DNA of 5,629 nt from Bacteroidales bacterium (GCA_015486475.1 WFRO01000095.1:1-5629); one strand, 5' to 3'; counted from the stretch's first letter, positions 1-5,629 are shown. Notes: generated by a model from the sequence alone, not told the origin. Numbers and translations: made by a program.

Positions 1-96
1 CGCACCTGTCTTTTGATCACCCACACCCCGCCCTGTTAATATTTCACATATTACAGTCAACATTCTTTAACAACAAATAAAAAAGGTACCGGTTGT
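1..96. other. AT-rich region downstream of the dehydrogenase gene, no gene seen
   Basis: After the dehydrogenase stop codon the minus strand continues through a short palindrome (GGTACC at 85-90), a run of six T, and an AT-rich tract, then becomes GC-rich near the window edge. No start codon with a long open frame, no stable GC-rich hairpin and no clear promoter is visible. It may be the spacer to the next gene of the block or the end of the operon. Confidence 0.4.
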
Positions 97-1104
97 TCAG
101 AAGTGTACAACACGGTTCTCCCGGGAAGAGAGATAAGCGGCATCCACGATCCTCATCACTGTCTGCCCTTCTTCCATGCCGGGGGAAGGTTGGGTCCTTT
201 CGCGGAGACAGGTGAGAAAATATTCCATTTGCCGGGTATAGATGCTCTGGTCACAGTGTTCGCTTTTTACCAGATCTCCGGGGGTCAGGTTCTGCTCTTC
301 CTCTCCTTTTAATTTTATAAAGGTAGGAAAGACACTGCCATAACCTCTGGTACCGAAGAGGCGTGTGGCGGCCTCGGGGCCATCGGCATGGGGATGCCAC
401 CAGCCGCTCTCGATGAGGGAGACAGTGCCGTTCTCCCAGGTGATCATCAGCTCGGCCGTATCATCCACATCGTAACTGCCGTAGAAGGTGCCGGTACGGG
501 CATATACCGACAGGGGCCGGGGATCGCCCAGCAGGTACCTGACCGTATCGATGGCATGGACCCCCATATCGATGAGGGCGCCGCCACCGGCCAGGTCTTT
601 CCGGGTGAACCATCCTCCCGGACCCCAGTTCACATGGATACCGTACCCTTTGGTCTTGATGATCTCCCCGAGGACTCCTTGCGCCACTTTTTCCCGCAGG
701 GCGTTGACCTCCCGGTCAAAACGCCACATGTGGCCCGTCATGACGATTCGTCCCTTCTCTTCTGCCAGGGCTATGATCTCTTCTCCCTCCCGGGCATTCA
801 TCGCCATCGGCTTTTCCAGAAAAACATCTTTCCCCTGTTCCAGGAATGCCAGGGCATAGGGTGCATGGAACTTATTGGGAGTACTGATGATGACCGCATC
901 CACATCCTCCCGGGGAGCCAGCGCCGGGACATCGGTGGTAAGGAAAGCATCTGTCAGGTGGTATTTCTCAGCGAATTTCTTCACTGATCCTTCCGTCGCA
1001 GCGGCCACGGCCGTGATCTCCACGGCCGGCTGCTCCAGGAGGCCCCGCACATGGTAGTCGGCAATATATCCCGTTCCTATTACAGCGATACGGAGGGTTT
1101 TCAT
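97..1104 (-). CDS. Gfo/Idh/MocA-family NAD(P)-dependent sugar or cyclitol dehydrogenase
   Basis: This 335-residue protein is of normal length for the family and should be a soluble cytoplasmic oxidoreductase acting on a sugar, sugar phosphate, nucleotide sugar or cyclitol. The N-terminal Rossmann domain (about 1-125) opens with GTGYIA (10-15) for dinucleotide binding. The cofactor-proximal motif is EKP (97-99), whose Lys98 is catalytic in this family. The C-terminal alpha/beta domain carries GGGALIDMGVHAID (173-186), with Asp179 and His183 as the usual substrate-site pair. Many aromatic residues around WGPGGWF (160-166) and GWWHPH (234-239) probably line the pocket. The gene begins 3 nt after the aminotransferase stop, in the same reading frame (TGA-GCC-ATG), without its own Shine-Dalgarno sequence, so it is almost certainly co-translated. 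Position beside an AHBA synthase-like aminotransferase suggests it makes or consumes that enzyme's keto substrate, as in RifL/RifK or NtdC/NtdA. Exact substrate is not readable. Confidence 0.93.
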   Translation of the reverse strand: MKTLRIAVIGTGYIADYHVRGLLEQPAVEITAVAAATEGSVKKFAEKYHLTDAFLTTDVPALAPREDVDAVIISTPNKFHAPYALAFLEQGKDVFLEKPMAMNAREGEEIIALAEEKGRIVMTGHMWRFDREVNALREKVAQGVLGEIIKTKGYGIHVNWGPGGWFTRKDLAGGGALIDMGVHAIDTVRYLLGDPRPLSVYARTGTFYGSYDVDDTAELMITWENGTVSLIESGWWHPHADGPEAATRLFGTRGYGSVFPTFIKLKGEEEQNLTPGDLVKSEHCDQSIYTRQMEYFLTCLRERTQPSPGMEEGQTVMRIVDAAYLSSRENRVVHF

Positions 1105-1107
1105 GGC

Positions 1108-2388
1108 TCACATCAGTTCTTCGGCATGATCGTATATCTTGCGTATGGCTGCCGCGATCTGCTCCATATCCTCCCGGCTGCCCAGCAGGATCTTGTGATG
1201 CGTGGCCACGGCCTCCTCCTGAAAGACACGCTCGCAAACAGGGAGTTCGAAGCGCTTCGGATCGATGGCCTGCCAGTATTCTTCGCTGAGCCTGTGACGG
1301 GCAGGCTTGGTATGCGGCACATACAAAGAGCAGTTGTTCAGCGGCTCATAGCAGCTCTCCACGTCTATGCCCAGCTCGGCAGAGAGGGCCTCCCGGAATT
1401 TCTGCACCGGCATGCCTTTGAACTCTTCTTTATTATACCGGAAGCTGAAATTGAAATAAGCCTCTGCCGTCTCCCGCTCATCCCGGCGCATAGGTTTCAC
1501 CCCCGGCATCTCAGCCAACAGGGAGTTGAGATAAAGGGCGTTCTCATCCCTCTTGCGGTTCTGCTCCGGCAGTCTCTTCAGGCCTTCCACCAGGAGGGCG
1601 GCCTGGAACTCGGTAATGCGGTAGTTCCCCGATTGTATGAAGTTACCCTCGTCATTGTATTGTCCGGCTCCTTTATCCACCTCGCCCTCAGGTTCGCCTT
1701 CGGGCCGGCGGCCGCAGTTGCGCAGGGCGTCGAGCCGTTCTGCCACAGCCGGGTTGTTGGTGGTCATGATCCCTCCCTCGCCGGCGGTAAGGTGTTTGGA
1801 GAGCTGGAAGCTGAAGCTGCCGATGTCGCCAATCGAACCGGCCTTCCTGCCGCGCCACTCTCCCCCGTGCTTATGGGCACAGTCCTCGATCACATAGAGG
1901 TTATATTTTTTCGCCAGGGCCATGATCGCGTCCATATCGGCAAAGCTGCCGTACAGATGCACGGGGATGATGGCTTTGGTACGGGGGGTGATAGCTTTTT
2001 CCGCAGCCGCCGGGTCGATGCACCAGGTATCTTCCAGCACGTCCACCAGCACCGGCACGGCATTGACATCAATGACCGAGGCGGCGGTAGCCTGCCAGGT
2101 GATCCCCGGCACGATCACCTCATCGCCCACACCAATGCCCAGGGCCTCCAGCGCCAGCTGGAGTGTCACCGTACCATTGGCAGCAGAGACCGCATACTTC
2201 ACACCCGTATACTCAGCAAAAAGACGGTCAAACTCCATCTCTTTGGGTCCGTTGTACGACCAGACGCCGCTGTGCAGCACCTCCAGCAGGGCTTTCTCAT
2301 CCCGCTCATCCCACACCGGCCAGGCCGGCCAGGGGTCTTTTTTTGCATCCCGCACGGGACTTCCTCCGTTAATAGCTAGATAGTTCAT
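1108..2388 (-). CDS. DegT/DnrJ/EryC1/StrS-family PLP-dependent sugar or cyclitol aminotransferase (AHBA synthase-like)
   Basis: This 426-residue protein is a fold-type I PLP aminotransferase that should move an amino group, usually from Glu or Gln, onto a keto-sugar or keto-cyclitol. Visible motifs are NGT (71-73) for cofactor phosphate contact, Trp98 in the ring-stacking position, EDCAH (168-172) with Asp169 facing the pyridine nitrogen, and SFQLSKHLTAGEGG (193-206) with Lys198 as the Schiff-base lysine. The segment GNYRITEFQAA (254-264) is the family substrate/dimer motif. PVHLYG, CGRRP and HHKILLGS resemble AHBA synthases such as RifK more than the WecE or ArnB types. A charged, glycine-rich stretch at about 229-252 is longer than in RifK as I remember it. 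The start lies in the spacer repeat and lacks a Shine-Dalgarno sequence; the conserved-looking LAINGG follows after three residues, so the start is plausible. The stop is 3 nt from the dehydrogenase gene. An inosose aminotransferase or a 3-keto-sugar aminotransferase are both possible. Confidence 0.93.
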   Translation of the reverse strand: MNYLAINGGSPVRDAKKDPWPAWPVWDERDEKALLEVLHSGVWSYNGPKEMEFDRLFAEYTGVKYAVSAANGTVTLQLALEALGIGVGDEVIVPGITWQATAASVIDVNAVPVLVDVLEDTWCIDPAAAEKAITPRTKAIIPVHLYGSFADMDAIMALAKKYNLYVIEDCAHKHGGEWRGRKAGSIGDIGSFSFQLSKHLTAGEGGIMTTNNPAVAERLDALRNCGRRPEGEPEGEVDKGAGQYNDEGNFIQSGNYRITEFQAALLVEGLKRLPEQNRKRDENALYLNSLLAEMPGVKPMRRDERETAEAYFNFSFRYNKEEFKGMPVQKFREALSAELGIDVESCYEPLNNCSLYVPHTKPARHRLSEEYWQAIDPKRFELPVCERVFQEEAVATHHKILLGSREDMEQIAAAIRKIYDHAEELM

Positions 2389-2482
2389 AGTTCAAAGTTC
2401 AGAGTTGCGAGTATCGGGTATCGGGTATCGGGTTGAGAGTTGGCTGACTTATCAACTTTTCAACTCATCAACCCATCAACTT
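2382..2482. repeat. Phased 7-bp and 8-bp tandem repeats filling an intergenic spacer
   Basis: On the plus strand, 2382-2444 divides into nine consecutive 7-bp units with consensus RGTWNNN. They begin with AGTTCAT, AGTTCAA, AGTTCAG and AGTTGCG, pass through AGTATCG and two exact copies of GGTATCG (2417-2430), and end with GGTTGAG and AGTTGGC. After a 6-bp junction, 2451-2482 divides into four 8-bp units of the type ATCAACNY (ATCAACTT, TTCAACTC, ATCAACCC, ATCAACTT). Read on the minus strand these are GTTGAT-type units, so the two blocks carry related cores in opposite orientation. Imperfect pairing of 2433-2442 with 2453-2463 is possible, but no T-run follows it in the minus direction. The array covers the whole 71-nt gap between the hydrolase and the aminotransferase. 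It also supplies the hydrolase stop codon and last seven codons, and the aminotransferase ATG. Confidence 0.85.
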
Positions 2483-5069
2483 CATAAGCTTTTTCCTGCA
2501 CATTCCATCCTTTCACCCGCAACACAGGTTTTTGTCCTTCTTCCAGCACAGACCTCAGCATCACATTCACGGTGCGGTGCTCTCCCGGCAGCAGGCTGAC
2601 ATAATTATCCTCCCACAGCACCGGCAGAAAGGTCAGCCCGTTTTCCGCTCCCGTCAGGGCCAGTTCTACGAAGAAAGCCACCTGGTCTGAAGGATTGCTG
2701 ATGTCAACCACAAAGTCCGGATAGTCTTTGCGCCCCCCCTGCCGTACCTTCACCTGAAGGGTAGCTTCGGGCAGCTCATGAAGCACCTTGTAGTCGGCAT
2801 ACTGCTTACTGGGCGTATAGAACGGCCAGTCCTCAAACTCATATTCATAGTCCAGGATATCCTCCTGTGTTGAGAGCCAGTAAAAATTACGGTCGATCTC
2901 CTCCTCCCCGTCATACAGCCTCAGGTCCAGGAAAAAGGCCTCTGTGATCTCCCGGGGTATCAGCAGATCATAGATCTTTGCCACATCTTCTGCCCCGCAC
3001 GCTGCCGGCAGGCTCTCATCGATGAGCACCTCGCTCCCGGCGTTCAGCAGCCGTATCCTGGCAGAAAGATCTTTCACCGCATGGAAATGATCATTGATCA
3101 GATGGATGGTCCGGTCCCCGTAGTTGTAGGCCAGGTGCAATGGCTTACAGGCATTGCGTGTGGCATAGAAAGCCCCGTTGGGCATGAGGTAAGCGTCGTA
3201 GAGCTGCCAGTACATATCGGGCCAGGCCGAGTTGAGCATCCACTGCACCACGCCCATGGCTTTCTTTTTGTTCACCTGAAAAGCCTCGAACATGGGGCGC
3301 ATCAGCTCGTAGTTGAGGACCTGGGCCCTGAAAGCAAAATCCTCCACCCCCTCCGGCGTGCCGTAACGTTTTTCCACGGCGGTCATAAACCGGTCGAGGG
3401 TGCGGAAGGCATTTTTCCCGCAATGGTATTCCCATACCTCATCCACCGGCCAGAGATGGTCGGAGGGGATCATCTTTTTGATGCTCTCCAGGGGCGGCAC
3501 GTTGGCACCGGGACAGGTCTCCGTATTGAAACCATAGGCCCCGCCAAAGTTCTTGTCCGTATACCAATAGACCGGAGGTGTATAAGCGTAGGGCCCCAGC
3601 ATCTTCATCCCCGAAGATCCGCTGATCTCACTGATCAGCTCCACCTCGGTGATCACTCCCTGGTCGCTGCCCACCCCACCGGTGGAGTTCAGATAGGGAC
3701 GGCCGGGATCATATTTTTTCAGGATGGCAGCGTACTTCCGCTCTGCATCAGGATGGGGCAGCTTGTCGCTGCCCACGTTCCAGACAAAGATCGAGGGATG
3801 ATGACGCAGCCAGAGGATCTGGTCCTGCCAGGCCTGTGCCATCAGGTCGATCTCCTCCGGCTCGAGGATACCGCCGTATTTGGGATCTGCCGGTTTGTGG
3901 AGAAACTCTTCATGCTCCCAGTGACAGCTCCATCCGGCCATCATCAGGATACCGTAACGGTCACACAGATCATAGAGATGCTGGTCCTTCCCCCAGAACC
4001 CTTCCAGACGGATGCAGTTAAGGTTAAGATGCCTTGCATAACGGATCTGAGCTTCCAGCGACTCATGCGTATCCATCAGCAGCAGGTCGTCGGTCCATCC
4101 CGCACCTTTGATCAGCACCTTGTGACCGTTGATGCGGAACCCCCGGTGTCCGTTCTCAAAGAAATCCTCCACCGTGCGGATACCGAAAGCAACCTCCTCC
4201 GTGTCCGACACCTCCCCTCCCATCTCAAAGACCAGATCACATTTGTAAAGGCTTGGTTCGCCCAGGTTATTGGGCCACCACAGTTTGGGATCACGGATGT
4301 TGAGCTCAAGGAATTCATGGGGCGAAAAGGTAACCGTCTTGTGCCGGCCGGGGGGCAGGGTCACGGGCATGCTCACCTCCAGGCTGTCAATGGCTGCGCT
4401 GAGCACACCCCGAACGCTCCGGCGGGTATGATTGACCAGAGTGGTCTGGATGGTCAGAGATGCAAACGAAGGGTTTTCCGTATCAAAAGCGGATTGAACG
4501 AACGGATCCCTAATGGACACTCCCCGGTTGAAATAAAGGTTCACCTCCCGGAAGATCCCCATATTGTTGTCCGGCGGGTCGATGTTCCAGTCGACAAAGC
4601 CTGTGGAGAAATCTCCCGGCCCGGGCGGTACCACCTCCAGGGCCAGCACATTCGTGCCGGCCACGATCTTTTCCGTGATATCGAACCTGAACCGGCGAAA
4701 AGCCCCCATCGCCTCCTCCCTGCCGGCCACCAGCTCGCCGTTGAGCCATATATCCGCCTTGTAGTTGATCCCGTCAAAGCCGATCTCCACGATCCCGGCG
4801 GCCTGCTCTTCTGTCAGGGTAAACTCCGTGCGGTACCACCACGGTACACGGAACTGTTCCTTCGGCACCTTCTCCATGTTCATGCCGACATAGAGGTCCT
4901 GATAGACACCCGCCTGCACCAGCGCCCCCAGGACGGTGGAAGGCACTGTGGCAGCCACCCAACCGGATGTGTCGAAGCCATGAGTAGATATCCCGGCACC
5001 CTGTGCCTTAACATCTTCAGAAGAGCTGATCTTCCAGTTGTCAGACAATTTGAATTTGAAAAGCTCCAT
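2460..5069 (-). CDS. Glycoside hydrolase family 2, exo-beta-D-glucosaminidase (CsxA)-like
   Basis: This 869-residue enzyme is a retaining exo-glycosidase with the GH2 layout. It has a galactose-binding-like jelly roll (about 1-185), an Ig-like domain (about 190-300), a TIM barrel (about 301-640) and two C-terminal beta-sandwich domains (about 650-765 and 766-860). The match to exo-beta-D-glucosaminidases such as Amycolatopsis CsxA is strong around GMKMLGPYAYTPPVYWY (487-503), FNTET (514-518), QWMLNSAWPDMYWQLYDAY (609-627) and FYWLST (729-734). The acid/base site is VGSD, giving Ser434-Asp435 where most GH2 enzymes have Asn-Glu. Glu517 is the expected nucleophile. In GWSC (379-382), Ser381 aligns with a CsxA glutamate that I recall being linked to amine recognition, so glucosamine specificity is uncertain. 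A related beta-mannosidase-type activity is an alternative. There is no signal peptide, and an in-frame TGA just upstream of the ATG fixes the start, so the enzyme is probably cytoplasmic. The last seven codons lie in a tandem repeat. Confidence 0.93.
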   Translation of the reverse strand: MELFKFKLSDNWKISSSEDVKAQGAGISTHGFDTSGWVAATVPSTVLGALVQAGVYQDLYVGMNMEKVPKEQFRVPWWYRTEFTLTEEQAAGIVEIGFDGINYKADIWLNGELVAGREEAMGAFRRFRFDITEKIVAGTNVLALEVVPPGPGDFSTGFVDWNIDPPDNNMGIFREVNLYFNRGVSIRDPFVQSAFDTENPSFASLTIQTTLVNHTRRSVRGVLSAAIDSLEVSMPVTLPPGRHKTVTFSPHEFLELNIRDPKLWWPNNLGEPSLYKCDLVFEMGGEVSDTEEVAFGIRTVEDFFENGHRGFRINGHKVLIKGAGWTDDLLLMDTHESLEAQIRYARHLNLNCIRLEGFWGKDQHLYDLCDRYGILMMAGWSCHWEHEEFLHKPADPKYGGILEPEEIDLMAQAWQDQILWLRHHPSIFVWNVGSDKLPHPDAERKYAAILKKYDPGRPYLNSTGGVGSDQGVITEVELISEISGSSGMKMLGPYAYTPPVYWYTDKNFGGAYGFNTETCPGANVPPLESIKKMIPSDHLWPVDEVWEYHCGKNAFRTLDRFMTAVEKRYGTPEGVEDFAFRAQVLNYELMRPMFEAFQVNKKKAMGVVQWMLNSAWPDMYWQLYDAYLMPNGAFYATRNACKPLHLAYNYGDRTIHLINDHFHAVKDLSARIRLLNAGSEVLIDESLPAACGAEDVAKIYDLLIPREITEAFFLDLRLYDGEEEIDRNFYWLSTQEDILDYEYEFEDWPFYTPSKQYADYKVLHELPEATLQVKVRQGGRKDYPDFVVDISNPSDQVAFFVELALTGAENGLTFLPVLWEDNYVSLLPGEHRTVNVMLRSVLEEGQKPVLRVKGWNVQEKAYEVDGLMS

Positions 5070-5095
5070 TGTTATTCATTTAAGCAGTTAAGAAA

Positions 5096-5347
5096 TCAGC
5101 TCCCGGTACTACTCTCCTGTTTTTTCTTTATGTTCTTTATCGCTTTGCGGGCATACCACATCATCCCGCCTCCGATGATCACCAGGATCACGCCGGCCAC
5201 CAGATTGGTCATCTTATCGAAAGTGTTGTCCGAAAAAGGGATGGCCGCCACCACCACAGCCCCGAAAAAGAGGATAAAGATCCCCAGGGCATTGTTGATC
5301 TGCATGGATTTCATCCTGGCCCGGTCCTTGATATCCAAAGGTTCCAT
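5096..5347 (-). CDS. Small two-helix membrane protein with basic C-terminus, function unknown
   Basis: I read this as an 83-residue protein starting MEPLDIKD. A start 14 codons further upstream (5389) is open, but it would overlap the preceding gene by 32 nt and add a segment with no clear character, so the 5347 start, 10 nt after the upstream stop, is preferred. No Shine-Dalgarno sequence precedes it. Two hydrophobic segments lie at residues about 19-37 and 47-65, the second glycine-rich (GVILVIIGGG). The N-terminus carries R9, R11 and K13, and the C-terminus carries R67, K68, K71 and K74-K76. Both ends should therefore face the cytoplasm, the reverse of the upstream 71-residue protein. The stop is 26 nt before the glycoside hydrolase gene. 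I do not recognise the family. A membrane accessory subunit working with the upstream protein is an inference. Confidence 0.7.
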   Translation of the reverse strand: MEPLDIKDRARMKSMQINNALGIFILFFGAVVVAAIPFSDNTFDKMTNLVAGVILVIIGGGMMWYARKAIKNIKKKQESSTGS

Positions 5348-5357
5348 AATTCTTTGT

Positions 5358-5573
5358 TTAGAAGATGTAATACGTATAAAAAATAACACCCAGCACGATC
5401 CAGGCCCACAGTTTCAGGTTCATGTACCAGTGCCGTTCCTCTTTGGGTACCCCCTCAAAAATATATTCCCGGGGGATGAGCAGCACCAGGAGACCGATAA
5501 GTATGAACAGGCCGAGGAAGATCATCTTGGCACCTTCCTGCGACACGCCCGAAAGCCAGTTAAAGTTCAGCAT
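5358..5573 (-). CDS. Small two-helix membrane protein, function unknown
   Basis: This 71-residue protein matches no family I can name. Two hydrophobic segments are clear: residues about 17-33, rich in Leu/Ile/Phe, and about 53-70, rich in aromatics (Trp, Phe, Tyr) and ending almost at the C-terminus. The loop between them is short and highly charged (R35, E37, E40, K44, E45, E46, R47, K54). By the positive-inside rule the loop should be cytoplasmic and both ends outside or periplasmic. There is no signal peptide cleavage site. The start is well supported by an AGGAGG sequence 6 nt upstream, the only strong Shine-Dalgarno sequence in the window. Its stop lies 10 nt before the next small membrane-protein gene, so the two are probably co-translated. 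An accessory role for a sugar transporter encoded further upstream is possible but is only inference from position. Confidence 0.72.
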   Translation of the reverse strand: MLNFNWLSGVSQEGAKMIFLGLFILIGLLVLLIPREYIFEGVPKEERHWYMNLKLWAWIVLGVIFYTYYIF

Positions 5574-5579
5574 GGTTAT

Positions 5580-5585
5580 CCTCCT
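5580..5585 (-). promoter_or_regulatory. Canonical Shine-Dalgarno sequence AGGAGG
   Basis: On the minus strand AGGAGG ends 6 nt before the ATG at 5573, an ideal spacing. It decides the start of the 71-residue membrane protein. The other four genes of the block have nothing comparable, which would be normal for Bacteroidota and makes this site stand out. Confidence 0.85.
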
Positions 5586-5629
5586 ATATTATTTTATTTG
5601 TTTATCTCTTTTTTTACGGTTAACCCGTA
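5586..5629 (-). other. AT-rich leader upstream of the first small gene, with a short palindrome at the edge
   Basis: This stretch is almost all A and T on either strand between 5586 and 5615. It then has a GGTTAACC palindrome (5618-5625) within a wider imperfect ACG/CGT inverted repeat up to the window edge. I see no good Bacteroidota promoter (TTTG near -33 with TAnnTTTG near -7). It could be the gap after an upstream gene of the same operon or a leader with its promoter outside the window. The palindrome could be the tail of a longer structure cut by the edge. Confidence 0.35.

Noticed and set aside
71..97. Possible terminator after the dehydrogenase: a 6-bp inverted repeat (AACAAC/GTTGTT) enclosing GGTACC and a T-run
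   Set aside because: The loop is about 17 nt, the outer stem is weak, and the T-run lies inside the loop rather than after the stem, so it does not look like an intrinsic terminator.
388..987. A 199-codon open frame on the plus strand, opposite the dehydrogenase
   Set aside because: It is antisense to clear Gfo/Idh motifs and its translation shows no domain, so it is a shadow of the real gene.
2361..2370. GGAGG on the minus strand near the aminotransferase start
   Set aside because: It lies inside the coding region, in the conserved-looking LAINGG codons, and no ATG follows at a suitable distance.
1051..2379. A 442-codon open frame on the plus strand, opposite the aminotransferase
   Set aside because: It lies wholly antisense to a gene with full PLP aminotransferase motifs, its translation is rich in His, Arg and Pro with no recognisable domain, and long antisense frames are expected from codon bias in GC-rich genes.
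2389..2401. GAACTTTG near the aminotransferase start, similar to a Bacteroidota -7 box
   Set aside because: It lies only a few bases from the ATG, lacks a TTTG element at the right distance upstream, and arises from the repeat units.
2382..2482. A CRISPR array
   Set aside because: The units are only 7-8 bp with no spacers between them and no cas genes are present.
3145..3435. Minus-strand open frames inside the glycoside hydrolase gene, such as this 96-codon one
   Set aside because: They lie in an alternate frame within a continuous, well-conserved GH2 reading frame and resemble no protein.

Overview
The window holds one co-directional block of five genes on the minus strand, read from the right edge to the left. 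It looks like part of a sugar-processing operon from a member of the Bacteroidota. That assignment is an inference. It rests on the general look of the proteins, on four of the five genes lacking a recognisable Shine-Dalgarno sequence, and on the short-period repeat in the one sizeable spacer. The coding DNA is moderately GC-rich, with AT-rich flanks at both ends. No rRNA, tRNA, transposase, CRISPR array or convincing terminator is visible.

Right part (5574-5096): an AT-rich leader with a canonical AGGAGG ribosome-binding site precedes two very small genes of 71 and 83 residues. Each encodes a two-helix membrane protein of unknown family. Their predicted topologies are opposite. They probably belong to a membrane function, perhaps an accessory of a transporter encoded beyond the right edge, but nothing in the window proves this.

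Centre (5069-2460): a full-length 869-residue family 2 glycoside hydrolase of the exo-beta-D-glucosaminidase (CsxA-like) type. It has the unusual Ser-Asp acid/base pair in place of Asn-Glu, and a Phe-Asn-x-Glu-Thr nucleophile motif. It has no signal peptide, so it should act in the cytoplasm on imported glycosides.

Left part (2388-97): a DegT/DnrJ/EryC1/StrS-family PLP aminotransferase, close in motifs to AHBA synthases, lies only 3 nt ahead of a Gfo/Idh/MocA-family NAD(P)-dependent dehydrogenase. Such pairs are known to exchange a sugar or cyclitol hydroxyl for an amine through a keto intermediate (RifL/RifK, NtdC/NtdA). Beside a glucosaminidase-like hydrolase, the set suggests release of an unusual sugar or amino sugar and then its amination or deamination. 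Direction and substrate cannot be read from sequence.

The 71-bp spacer between the hydrolase and the aminotransferase is built entirely of phased 7-bp and 8-bp tandem repeats. These run into the last codons of one gene and the first codon of the next, and are the most distinctive non-coding feature in the window.
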